A stretch of 64,000 bases of DNA from NCBI GenBank assembly GCA_949372655.1, contig CASIAI010000002.1, positions 231,184-295,183 on the forward strand, read 5' to 3'. The position numbers were made by a program, and so were the translations under genes. Shown here one piece after another: positions 1 to 7,300 of this stretch. This stretch comes from Candidatus Poseidoniaceae archaeon. Lineage in GTDB: Archaea; Thermoplasmatota; Poseidoniia; Poseidoniales; Poseidoniaceae. The notes beneath the pieces are model-generated. The model was not told the origin of the DNA, searched no databases, and saw only the letters and a list, made by a program, of their open reading frames with translations. Each line of letters opens with the position of its first letter. Position 1 is the stretch's first letter.

Positions 1-440
1 AAGTTTCTTTCACGACTCTTGCGTGTCTTGGAACGCTCATCGATAACTCTTCTTCTGCGCCACTCTCTACGGGCTTGTGAATTTAGACCATGACGTGCTG
101 CAGAGCCTGTATTCAAATCTTTAACATCGATTGTAGTGTTTAGACCCTTGTCGGCAAGAGTGTAGGTTGTTGGTTGTCCAACTCTTGAACGGTCTTGTGA
201 GTTATCTCTGTTAGTCCATTCAGCACCCGGGTCAATTACATTTTCTTCGACTACTAGGCCGCATGAATTACATGCAATTTCTCCTCGAGACTGGTCTAAT
301 TGCCAGTCGACAACCCCACATTCTTCACATGGTCTTGTGTGTCCATCTAGTACTCTACGGTTAGGATCTATCAACCCGTAATCTCTGGGTACAGATGCTG
401 ACGAATTGGCTTGGTTTCTTTTTTCGGTTTTACTTGTCAT
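1..440 (-). CDS. tfb: Transcription initiation factor TFB (TFIIB), N-terminal part, cut by window edge
   Basis: Archaeal general transcription factor that bridges TBP on the TATA box to RNA polymerase. About 146 N-terminal residues are visible, beginning MTSKTEKRNQ. A zinc ribbon is clear: CEEC near residue 38, then CNSCG about 20 residues on, followed by the LVVEEN segment and EWTNRD, which are typical of the TFB ribbon and B-reader region. A basic stretch (REWRRRR) leads toward the cyclin folds, which lie outside the window. The start ATG (438-440) has an AAGGAG ribosome binding site just upstream and a TATA box about 40 bases upstream. Divergent from purA. The ribbon is unambiguous; how many TFB paralogues the genome has cannot be seen. 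Confidence 0.9.
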   Translation of the reverse strand, partial: MTSKTEKRNQANSSASVPRDYGLIDPNRRVLDGHTRPCEECGVVDWQLDQSRGEIACNSCGLVVEENVIDPGAEWTNRDNSQDRSRVGQPTTYTLADKGLNTTIDVKDLNTGSAARHGLNSQARREWRRRRVIDERSKTRKSRERN

Positions 441-473
441 CTAATCAACTCCTTGTTGTGTAGTCAAGTTTGG

Positions 474-484
474 CCATATATAAA
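474..484 (-). promoter_or_regulatory. TATA box of the tfb gene
   Basis: On the minus strand this reads TTTATATATGG, a strong archaeal TATA element, centred about 40 bases upstream of the tfb ATG. That predicts a transcript with a short leader long enough to hold the AAGGAG site. Confidence 0.6.
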
Positions 485-692
485 CATGCGCATTAGAAAT
501 TAAACAACTAATGGCTTGCTGATTGGTATTACAGGTAATACTATGGTCTCTTCGACAAACTAAAGAAGATGGAATTGATATAAAAAAGATTGTTTATTTC
601 ATAGAGAAAATGTGCAACATAATATACACTATTTTTCTTACACCCAATGACATAGTTCAAGGACGGTACGCGGATGGCTAAGGTTGAGAGAT

Positions 693-1997
693 ATGCCAGC
701 AACTGTAATTTTAGGTTCACAATGGGGCGATGAAGGAAAGGGGAAGTTAGTGGATAGACTTGCAGAACAAGCTACTTGGGTCGTTAGATTCCAAGGTGGT
801 AATAATGCAGGACACACTGTTGTACTTGGTGAACAAGTTCTCAAATTTCATCTATTACCATCTGGAATAACTCGAAAAGAATGTAATCTAATTCTTGGCG
901 ATGGTATGGTGATAGACCCGTGGGTTCTTGACCATGAACTTGTTAATTGGAACGAGTCTTCTGGAGAAGACCCTCGTGGTGAAAGATTATTCATCAGCGA
1001 AAGGGCTCATATTATCTTGCCTTATCACCGATATATGGACAGTCTTGACAAGAAAATAGGAACTACAGGTCGAGGCATTGGTCCGACTTATGCCGATAAG
1101 ATCAACCGTATTGGGTTGAGGTTTGGAGATTTAGCTGAGGTGAACGGTGACCTGCAATGGGCATCATCAAGTAGTGAGCGAATGAATGCTTCACTCGAAG
1201 CGGCTGGCTCACTAGAAAGAATAACCGCTGATTCCTTACTCGAAGATGTCAAGTGGATATGTGATAGTTTTTCGACTTCGATTACTCATACTGGATTAAT
1301 GCTAGATAATGCATTGAAACTAGGTGAGAATGTAATTCTTGAAGGTGCTCAAGGTTGTTTATTAGATATTGACCAAGGAACTTTCCCATATGTCACATCC
1401 TCGGTTACTTCGAGAGGCAATTCAACTCATGGTGCTGGTATTCACCCAGGTCACGTCGATGAGGTTATTGGTATAACCAAGGCTTACATCACCAGGGTAG
1501 GAAATGGTGCTATGCCAACCGAACTTTTCGATGAAGTTGGAAACCACCTCGGTACAGTTGGTCAGGAATTTGGAACTACTACAGGCCGAAAGCGCAGATG
1601 TGGATGGTTTGATGCAGTTGTAATGAGACATGCTCATAGAATCAATGGCTTTACTGGGCTTGCTCTTACTAAGTTAGACGTACTTGGTGGATTGGATGAA
1701 ATAAATATCTGCGTTGCATATGAATTAGATGGGAAGGAAGTTAGAGAAATGCCATCAAGTGCTTCAGCTCTAGCCCGTTGTAAACCAATTTATGTTACCG
1801 TGCCAGGTTTCCCGTCTCACTCTTTGAGTGAATGGTTGGGTATTGCCAAGAAGGCCAATAAAGACGGAACAGGATTCAAAGCACTACCTGCAGCAGCCCA
1901 ACATTACATCAAGCAGCTAGAAGTATTGGTCGGAGTTCCTTGCACAAGCGTTGGTGTTGGGCCTGACCGAGATGCAACAATTGACAGCGCAGAATGA
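693..1997 (+). CDS. purA: Adenylosuccinate synthetase
   Basis: Catalyses the GTP-dependent joining of IMP and aspartate to adenylosuccinate, the first committed step of AMP synthesis, in the cytoplasm. The N-terminus carries the family GTP-binding loop GSQWGDEGKGK, followed by NNAGHT. TTGRGIGPTY in the first third and TTTGRKRRCGW in the last third are further family signatures. At about 434 residues it is full length. The ATG at 693 places the first beta strand (ATVILGSQWGDEG) in the usual position; an in-frame TTG at 684 would add three residues. AGGTTGAG just upstream may act as ribosome binding site. Stand-alone gene, divergent from tfb and followed by tRNA-Ala. Confidence 0.95.
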   Translation: MPATVILGSQWGDEGKGKLVDRLAEQATWVVRFQGGNNAGHTVVLGEQVLKFHLLPSGITRKECNLILGDGMVIDPWVLDHELVNWNESSGEDPRGERLFISERAHIILPYHRYMDSLDKKIGTTGRGIGPTYADKINRIGLRFGDLAEVNGDLQWASSSSERMNASLEAAGSLERITADSLLEDVKWICDSFSTSITHTGLMLDNALKLGENVILEGAQGCLLDIDQGTFPYVTSSVTSRGNSTHGAGIHPGHVDEVIGITKAYITRVGNGAMPTELFDEVGNHLGTVGQEFGTTTGRKRRCGWFDAVVMRHAHRINGFTGLALTKLDVLGGLDEINICVAYELDGKEVREMPSSASALARCKPIYVTVPGFPSHSLSEWLGIAKKANKDGTGFKALPAAAQHYIKQLEVLVGVPCTSVGVGPDRDATIDSAE

Positions 1998-2047
1998 TTA
2001 TTTCATTGATAAGTATCAAAAGCAACGGACACTCCCGTGGCAAATAG

Positions 2048-2123
2048 GGGCGTTTAGCTCAGTTGGAAGAGTGCTTCGTTTGCAACGAAGATGCCGGGGG
2101 TTCAAATCCCCCAACGTCCACCA
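2048..2123 (+). tRNA. tRNA-Ala (anticodon TGC), CCA encoded
   Basis: A full cloverleaf can be folded. Acceptor stem GGGCGTT pairs with AACGTCC and includes the G3-U70 wobble that is the universal alanine identity element. The D arm is GCTC/GAGT. The anticodon stem CTTCG/CGAAG holds the loop TTTGCAA, giving anticodon TGC. The T arm is GGGGG/CCCCC with loop TTCAAAT. The discriminator is A and the 3' CCA is encoded. Length is 76 nt and no intron is present. It sits at the edge of the accessory stretch from 2.1 to 7.3 kb. Confidence 0.95.
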
Positions 2124-2136
2124 CCCCTAAGGTTTG

Positions 2137-2150
2137 AACTCTTGTGAGTT
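2137..2150. repeat. TTGTGAGT element, copy 1 (AACTC-TTGT-GAGTT hairpin)
   Basis: Sequence AACTCTTGTGAGTT, a perfect 5-bp inverted repeat with a 4-nt loop, located between the 3' end of tRNA-Ala and the stop codon of the minus-strand hydroxylase gene. First of five related copies that follow successive minus-strand genes. Confidence 0.5.
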
Positions 2151-3208
2151 TATTTGTAGTCGACCATTAATTCTGGTTTTGATTCATTACTGGTTGATTT
2201 GTATATGTCCCATGGCTTAGTTCCACGTTTCCTAAATGCTGATTTAAACATACTTTTTATGATGTTCTTAGCAGTTGAAAATATCAATTTAATCGATTTG
2301 AATGGATGGAAAAGAAACCACCATGGTTTGGGCATTCCCTTGAGAGGGTGTTTCAGTTGTAACATTATTCCGTCTGGAATCTTCTCGCTGACTCCATAGA
2401 CTTGTGGACGCCGTTTCTTTGGCATGAAATAGGTTCCAAATATGATATCCCATATTGGTAAGAATGTCGAATAATTTGTCCAAATAGCATCTCTTTCATT
2501 GGTATGATGCCAGTGGTGAAATTCCGGCGTGATGATGAATTTATGTAACCATTTTAATCTCCAACTTACATTTGCATGTAAAAATAATCCAGTTAATAAT
2601 TGAGCAACTGCGAAGGCTCCAGTTAGTTCTGGACTAAATCCTGCAACTATCAAAAACACGAATGCTGGTGCTAAAATTGTACTATCTAAAGGATGTGCTC
2701 TAAAGCCACTTGCCCAATCCAAATGTTCTGTAGAGTGATGAATGGCATGAAACTTCCACAAAATTTCAATTTCATGATAAAATCGATGAGTCCAATAGAC
2801 TAAGAAATCGAATAATAGAAATCCGATGATTGGCATCCATTCTATCGGTATTTTGGCAACATATGGAGCAACCAATAATCCTGGAATCCAAGCTAGACTA
2901 ATTACCGCTATGAAAAAACCAACAATCAGAGTGAGTATTCCTAGAATTGGTGATGCAAGGGCATAACCGATATCGGTTCCAAGTTTTGGACGTCTAACCT
3001 TCTGTCCTTTGTGCCTTGGAAATAACTTTTCAAATGGCACTACAATGACAAATAACAGTATAACCACAAATAGTCCTTCAGTGGAAAGCATTAGTGATAA
3101 AACAATGAGTCCTAAAGCCAATAGACGCATCGTTAGAGCGAAAATACGCCCCTTTAGAGTAACTTCTTCCTCTAAAGCCTCTTCATCCACAAATTCTTTT
3201 TGGTTCAT
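2150..3208 (-). CDS. Fatty acid hydroxylase / sterol desaturase superfamily membrane protein
   Basis: Integral membrane di-iron oxygenase of the superfamily that hydroxylates or desaturates lipid chains and sterols. Four to six hydrophobic segments lie before and between the histidine boxes: HRFYH at residues 141-145, HAIHH at 154-158 and HHWHH at 231-235. All eight metal-ligand-type histidines are present, so the enzyme looks active. Length of 352 is normal; the C-terminal 90 residues are basic and cytosolic. The substrate cannot be read from sequence. In an archaeon with isoprenoid lipids a carotenoid, isoprenoid or imported lipid is as likely as a fatty acid. It ends beside a TTGTGAGT element. 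Confidence 0.85.
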   Translation of the reverse strand: MNQKEFVDEEALEEEVTLKGRIFALTMRLLALGLIVLSLMLSTEGLFVVILLFVIVVPFEKLFPRHKGQKVRRPKLGTDIGYALASPILGILTLIVGFFIAVISLAWIPGLLVAPYVAKIPIEWMPIIGFLLFDFLVYWTHRFYHEIEILWKFHAIHHSTEHLDWASGFRAHPLDSTILAPAFVFLIVAGFSPELTGAFAVAQLLTGLFLHANVSWRLKWLHKFIITPEFHHWHHTNERDAIWTNYSTFLPIWDIIFGTYFMPKKRRPQVYGVSEKIPDGIMLQLKHPLKGMPKPWWFLFHPFKSIKLIFSTAKNIIKSMFKSAFRKRGTKPWDIYKSTSNESKPELMVDYK

Positions 3209-3243
3209 TTCTAATTAACTGTTTTCTATGTATGTTCAAAATA

Positions 3244-3256
3244 ATCCTTGTGAGTC
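3244..3256. repeat. TTGTGAGT element, copy 2
   Basis: ATCCTTGTGAGTC, between the start of the hydroxylase gene and the stop codon of the next minus-strand gene (about 44 bases beyond that stop). Shares AATCCTTGTGAGTCG with copy 4 apart from one missing T there. Confidence 0.5.
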
Positions 3257-3298
3257 GGAGTTTACGGAAATTACCATGGATAAATAGGAGTGAAATCA

Positions 3299-3694
3299 TC
3301 AGCACCCTCCATAACAGCTCAAACCAGAGATATCCCAAAACAAACGTGCTAGAAAAATAACAAAAATAACACATAAAATTGGCACTAAGGTCAACAATAA
3401 ATACAAAATTGATATGCCTGTCGCATCACTATTGCTTAGTTGTGAACCATTTTTAACAATTATTACATTACTATCATTGAGAGAAATATCTGAAGGCAAC
3501 TTTTTTACAATTTTAATATTGCTTTGATTAAGAGGATGATTACTTGATTCCGAATTGATTGGTATCCAACTTCTGCCATCTTCGCTTAATTGCAAGCCTC
3601 TTGATGCTGCTTGAGCGATAATTGATTGTCGTTCTTGAATTGAATTGTTCGAAGGAATACTTGATGAAATTTGAACTCCCTCAAATATTTGTCT
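3299..3694 (-). pseudogene. Small single-TM protein with no good start codon, possible gene remnant
   Basis: Not recognised. The frame is open from a TAA at 3695-3697 down to 3299, but it has no ATG or GTG start. The first usable initiator is TTG at 3593-3595, giving 98 residues. Upstream of that TTG the frame still encodes credible protein (QERQSIIAQAASRGLQLSED, then GRSW), which suggests a longer ancestral gene whose 5' end has decayed. Near the C-terminus there is one strong transmembrane segment (ISILYLLLTLVPILCVIFVI) and a CYGGC end. It could be a real small membrane protein started at TTG or a C-terminal remnant of a membrane-anchored surface protein. Confidence 0.45.
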
Positions 3695-3726
3695 TTACAA
3701 TATTACATAATATTGTTCCCGACAAC

Positions 3727-3741
3727 CCCTTGTGAGTTTGA
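3727..3741. repeat. TTGTGAGT element, copy 3
   Basis: CCCCTTGTGAGTTTG, beginning about 20 bases beyond the stop codon of the 388-residue secreted protein gene on the minus strand. Confidence 0.5.
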
Positions 3742-3747
3742 GTTCAA

Positions 3748-4899
3748 CTAATTGTCGAGTTTATTTCTTCTAACAAATAGTGCGCATACAGATATTATCA
3801 TGATAGTACTAATCATCGAAGGCGATGACAGTTGGTAATCTCCTCCATCTTCAATAATTAGTATTGAACCATCATACTCGACAATTTCTCCAATAAAACA
3901 TGGCATATCTCTTTCAAGTAATGAGTAGTCTGTACCTCTGCTTTGCCAAATATACGAACTTGAAGATTGATAAAGTTGATAATTAGGGTTGTATGTTTGA
4001 AAATCTGAATATTTTGTATCATCCATGAATGCTTCAACACTCCACCATAGGTAGACTGAGTACGGGTAATAGGATAGCATGGACTTAGATAATAATGATT
4101 CATTTATCTCATTCATATTCCATTCAATTAGAATTTGGAAAGTTAATGATTCTCCAGTTAGATATTCTACCGAAGAAAATGGAGTTGATTTATTTCCTTT
4201 TGAGTCTAGCAACCAAGCCTGGTAAGGTAGACTTACTTGATCATCGATATTAAAATAACCATCATGGTTTGACTTGATAGAAATCTCATATTCCTTCCAA
4301 TAAACATCGTTTGGACAGTCTGGAAACTGAGGTCCTTCAGAATAAAAATATTCATCCTGTATTACATAAGTCCAATCTTCTGAATCCCATTCACCGAAAT
4401 CGATTAGTTCATTTGAATAGTCATAAAAAGGGTGTATTGTAATAATTTCACTAGTAGTTTCCTCTTCACAGTCTGAGCAATCATACATTGCATCTTGTCC
4501 AAGGCCATATCGGGTCACTATGGCACTAATTTGTATCTCATAATCTCCTACTTTTTGATATTCAGGGCTATCAGTTTCTATGTAAACCACCATGTTTGCA
4601 TTTGGATTCATCTGTTGCTTCTCATCCATACTTTCTCCTTCTGAATCAATGAGTTCTGCATCCCATTGCCACTCCCATGAAATTTCGATTTCGATAGTGT
4701 AAGAGCTTGGATTGTCAATATCACACTCTATTGGCGTATGGTAATCCATGCCAATTCCATAGGTATTATCGAAGGGACTTGTTGGTGGAAAAGAGCAGTT
4801 AATTGATACTTTGGGACTTTGCTCTTGAGATTGCACATGAACCGACAATAAATTAACGCACAGCATTAGAGAAATCAAACAAAAACTGGTTTTTCGCAT
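3748..4899 (-). CDS. Secreted protein of unknown function with C-terminal membrane anchor
   Basis: Function not recognised. ATG at 4899 gives a classical signal peptide (MRKTSFCLISLMLCVNLLSV) ending near VQSQE; a TTG at 4914 would only lengthen it. The mature part is acidic and aromatic-rich, contains a CSDCEE cluster, and looks like beta-rich immunoglobulin-like domains. The C-terminus has SSPSMISTIMI, a hydrophobic stretch, then RRNK. This resembles the archaeal PGF-CTERM layout (short Pro-containing motif, TM helix, basic tail), although the PGF itself is replaced. Likely cell-surface protein. AT-rich codon use like its neighbours. Confidence 0.6.
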   Translation of the reverse strand: MRKTSFCLISLMLCVNLLSVHVQSQEQSPKVSINCSFPPTSPFDNTYGIGMDYHTPIECDIDNPSSYTIEIEISWEWQWDAELIDSEGESMDEKQQMNPNANMVVYIETDSPEYQKVGDYEIQISAIVTRYGLGQDAMYDCSDCEEETTSEIITIHPFYDYSNELIDFGEWDSEDWTYVIQDEYFYSEGPQFPDCPNDVYWKEYEISIKSNHDGYFNIDDQVSLPYQAWLLDSKGNKSTPFSSVEYLTGESLTFQILIEWNMNEINESLLSKSMLSYYPYSVYLWWSVEAFMDDTKYSDFQTYNPNYQLYQSSSSYIWQSRGTDYSLLERDMPCFIGEIVEYDGSILIIEDGGDYQLSSPSMISTIMIISVCALFVRRNKLDN

Positions 4900-4976
4900 A
4901 ACTGTACTAATCAATATAGCAGGTTAACCTTGTCGCCGACATAAACATCGAGAAACTAAACTTCACTATTTCTCAG

Positions 4977-5375
4977 TCAGATTTGAACTACGTTTGGATT
5001 AAGACTCCAAGTGGGTTTGTCAGTGGTCGCATCGATATAGAAGGGAACGACATCTTGAAGCACCTTTGGAATATCTATACACCATAAATTATCGAACAAG
5101 GGTGATTCAGGAGTGCCTAGTTTGTCAGTTAATTTACTCCACATCTTAACAATACCACGAAACTTTTGTCGCTCGTATTGGAACATCAGTGCTGTAGTTT
5201 GGATGAGACCTTGGATTCCCAGGATATATCGCTGCTCAACTTCTCTTACCTTGAGTGACTTCCACATCTCTTCCCAGTCCTCGTGAGCGTGCCAATAGAG
5301 ACCTGTATTGAACTTGGTAATGCCGTCATCAAGCCATATTTGCTCTTGATGAGAAAGTGGGCATTTAAGCGCCAT
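4977..5375 (-). CDS. DUF309 family protein
   Basis: Small helical protein of the DUF309 family, whose biochemical role is not established. The signature is clear: FNTGLYWHAHEDWEEMW at residues 22-38, matching the family pattern of a glycine, aromatic residue and then HE..W. It is followed by the second helix pair with GIQGLIQTTALMFQYER. H29, H31 and E32 are candidate metal ligands. Length of 132 residues is normal for the family, and the start MALKCPLSHQ is the first ATG. No neighbour indicates a pathway. Confidence 0.75.
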   Translation of the reverse strand: MALKCPLSHQEQIWLDDGITKFNTGLYWHAHEDWEEMWKSLKVREVEQRYILGIQGLIQTTALMFQYERQKFRGIVKMWSKLTDKLGTPESPLFDNLWCIDIPKVLQDVVPFYIDATTDKPTWSLNPNVVQI

Positions 5376-5490
5376 GATTTGCGCTTTACTTGTTTGCTTT
5401 CAAGTTACGCCCCTTACAGACCTTTATTGGTGAAGTTTGCCCTGTGCTATTAGTATCAAGTGATGTAAAGCAATAGTTAACAAGAATCCC

Positions 5491-5504
5491 TCTAATCCTG
5501 TGAG
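5491..5504. repeat. TTGTGAGT element, copy 4 (one T shorter)
   Basis: TCTAATCCTGTGAGTC, 5-15 bases beyond the stop of the 118-residue membrane protein gene on the minus strand. It matches copy 2 over AATCC-TGTGAGTCG with one T missing. Confidence 0.45.
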
Positions 5505-5507
5505 TCG

Positions 5508-5864
5508 TTAAATGAATAAAAACGATAAAAGATACATAAGAATTAATGCCAAAACTGGAATTTTTATACTTTGAAACCAACTAATACCGGATTTAGATTC
5601 GCTTTTTTCTTCTTGACCCTTGGACAAGAACTTAAATAAATTCGTAATTATCAAGAAAATTATAGCAAAAGTGAAAATGGCAATTCCCCAAGCAATCCAT
5701 ACCAATGCTTCCCAACCATTTGGCGCCACACTTGGAAATAGCTCCAGTGCAGGAGTAAAGATTACCATTGATGAAGTCAATAATAAAAATAAACCCAAAT
5801 AGTTCAGACTTGTGTAAACTTTTTTGCTTGAACGTTCAACTTGTATTTCAGACTCATCTTTCAA
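5508..5864 (-). CDS. Small membrane protein, two TM helices
   Basis: Not recognised. Residues 20-38 and 49-72 are hydrophobic helices (LNYLGLFLLLTSSMVIFTPA and WEALVWIAWGIAIFTFAIIF), with a third at the C-terminus (IKIPVLALILMYLLSFLFI). The loop between the second and third helices is charged (KGQEEKSESKSG). The only initiator in the frame is TTG at 5864, preceded closely by GAGG and about 40 bases downstream of a strong TATA box, which supports it as the start. Its 3' end carries repeat copy 4. Confidence 0.55.
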   Translation of the reverse strand: MKDESEIQVERSSKKVYTSLNYLGLFLLLTSSMVIFTPALELFPSVAPNGWEALVWIAWGIAIFTFAIIFLIITNLFKFLSKGQEEKSESKSGISWFQSIKIPVLALILMYLLSFLFI

Positions 5865-5897
5865 ATCCTCTAATTCTTCAGAAATGTAAACACCTCG

Positions 5898-5910
5898 ATA
5901 TATTTAAAAG
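5898..5910 (-). promoter_or_regulatory. TATA box for the 118-residue membrane protein gene
   Basis: CTTTTAAATATAT on the minus strand, centred about 40 bases upstream of the TTG start at 5864. Confidence 0.5.
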
Positions 5911-5935
5911 TTCAAAATACTTAGTTGTGTCCCTA

Positions 5936-5950
5936 CAATCCTTGTGAGTT
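5936..5950. repeat. TTGTGAGT element, copy 5
   Basis: ACAATCCTTGTGAGTT, about 9 bases beyond the stop codon of the 259-residue anchored protein on the minus strand. It overlaps an inverted repeat GAGTTT-GAT-AAACTC (5946-5960) that could form a hairpin in the 3' untranslated region. Confidence 0.5.
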
Positions 5951-5960
5951 TGATAAACTC
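5946..5960 (-). other. Inverted repeat at a gene 3' end, possible hairpin
   Basis: Perfect 6-bp inverted repeat GAGTTT / AAACTC with a 3-nt loop, overlapping the stop codon of the gene at 5959. It could be a 3' end processing or termination structure, but no T tract follows, so a classical terminator is not supported. Confidence 0.3.
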
Positions 5961-6738
5961 ATATGCCAAAATTACCAAAATCATCATCAAATTCTATTAA
6001 TTCAACATTAAACCATTCTAATTCAATATAGTAGTCAATTGTTATACTTTGATCTTGTCTTTCGCATTGAAATGTCGAATCTCCTGATTCTACATTACCT
6101 ATAAATTCGAAATTATATTCTCCGACTATATTGTCTCCACTTTGAAACATTTTCTCAATTTCTTTAACAGTATAACCTGTGATAAATCCTGGTGAATCAA
6201 ATCCACTAATTATGACGTCTGATAAATCATCAAGAAATCCAGTATACACACTACCATAAGAATCGTATTCAAAATCAAGTGATTCCACATTTGGTGTGCT
6301 CACAATACCTGAGATAGAATCATATGCATCTTCACCTGAATCTATTGCACATCCTACTCCATTTGTTTCTTCATTGTCGTTTTCATAATCAGAAATCTCT
6401 ATCGTCATAAACAAAGCTACAATATTCATATTTTTAGCCTCGTCAGGAAAATCCTCATTAGTTAATGTCAATGTGAATACTTCATCATCACTTAATTCTA
6501 AATCACTTTGTGAACTCCACGAAATGATACCACTCTCTCCACCTAAGATATATGTTAAATCTCTTTGATATTCATCATCTGAAGTATTGTATTTTGCATA
6601 AATCGAATATACTGGGATTGAGATTAATATCAGAGAAACAAATATCGAAGTGATCTGAAGAGTCCGATTTGCTTTGAATTTAGAAATTAACTTATGGAGA
6701 TTTTTTTTTTCTAATATCAACTCATCCATTTCCTGCAT
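5959..6738 (-). CDS. N-terminally membrane-anchored extracytoplasmic protein, unknown function
   Basis: Not recognised. About 25 charged residues precede one uncleaved-looking TM helix (TLQITSIFVSLILISIPVYS, about residues 27-47). After it comes a highly acidic extracytoplasmic domain of about 210 residues, probably beta-rich (FTLTLTNEDF, TIDYYIELEWFNVEL). Two cysteines (VGCAIDSG and FQCERQ) may form a disulfide. The acidic composition fits an external domain in a marine archaeon. Two possible ATG starts (6738 and 6729) differ by three residues. Followed by repeat copy 5. Confidence 0.6.
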   Translation of the reverse strand: MQEMDELILEKKNLHKLISKFKANRTLQITSIFVSLILISIPVYSIYAKYNTSDDEYQRDLTYILGGESGIISWSSQSDLELSDDEVFTLTLTNEDFPDEAKNMNIVALFMTIEISDYENDNEETNGVGCAIDSGEDAYDSISGIVSTPNVESLDFEYDSYGSVYTGFLDDLSDVIISGFDSPGFITGYTVKEIEKMFQSGDNIVGEYNFEFIGNVESGDSTFQCERQDQSITIDYYIELEWFNVELIEFDDDFGNFGI

Positions 6739-6831
6739 GTGTAAATTATATCATTCAAGATGATAAATTCTTTCCCGACAAAAAGTACCAACTGATAAAA
6801 TTAATTATGATACTTAGTCCAAGATAATTTT

Positions 6832-7236
6832 ATGCTGGTTTTACTTAAGCGTACCATGCACTACTACTTTCCTGGTATGATTGTCGGATTCATTCTTTTG
6901 CAAACAGCCATTATAGCACCAACATTATCCAAAAAACTCGAAAACAAAGATTTCAGTGTCGTGATTCGAGCCCTTTAGCCAAAATTCTTTCTTTGTTTGA
7001 GTGTTCTTGGGATTTCAACAATAATTACTCTTTATTTCCATACCAATCCAAGCACTTTTCATTACACAATTGCAGTCGTGACAGCTATATTAGCATCAAT
7101 CTACTATGCTATCATCCCAGCAACAAAACGTGCTTCTGATGAAGGTAATCAAAAAGTTTTCAAAATTCTTCACAAGATGAGTATTTATCTTACAGTTTCC
7201 ATCCTAATACTAAATGTAGGTTTTCTATTAGGATGA
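6832..7236 (+). pseudogene. DUF4149/TMEM205-like membrane protein interrupted by an in-frame TAG
   Basis: Reading from ATG 6832, one frame runs 134 codons to TGA 7234-7236, broken only by TAG at 6976-6978 (codon 49). The N-terminal part (MHYYFPGMIVGFILLQTAII, then APTL) and the C-terminal part (after the stop: PKFFLCLSVLG, three further hydrophobic segments, and FKILHKMSIYLT) together have the layout of the DUF4149/TMEM205-like four-helix family. That includes the early G-F-P(T)L region, the residue-Pro pair at the stop, and the late F..LH..S. TAG differs by one base from TGG (Trp). Either a recent nonsense mutation, a sequencing error, or readthrough. The part from 6997 alone would lack the first helix. 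Confidence 0.6.
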
Positions 7237-7300
7237 GAATCCACATTGAATCAATATTGTCTATAGTTGAATATCACTAATCGTTCAAATTACCGCTAAA

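Noticed and set aside
193..203. A sixth TTGTGAGT match, inside tfb
   Set aside because: It lies in the coding sequence (Asn-Ser-Gln-Asp-Arg codons), not in a gene 3' region, so it is treated as chance.
674..733. 19-codon open frame overlapping the purA start as a leader peptide
   Set aside because: No attenuator-like structure or codon bias is seen, and it simply overlaps the purA start out of frame.
2048..2150. Partial duplication of the tRNA-Ala 3' end as an attachment site
   Set aside because: I looked for a second copy of the T-arm/acceptor sequence downstream to about 7.3 kb and saw none, so no att pair is claimed.
5386..5580. 64-codon minus-strand open frame between the DUF309 gene and the 118-residue membrane protein
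   Set aside because: It overlaps the real gene end in another frame, includes repeat copy 4, and has no domain or membrane pattern.
6976..6978. TAG as pyrrolysine
   Set aside because: No pyrrolysine genes are visible, the family is not a methylamine methyltransferase, and a Trp nonsense change is simpler.
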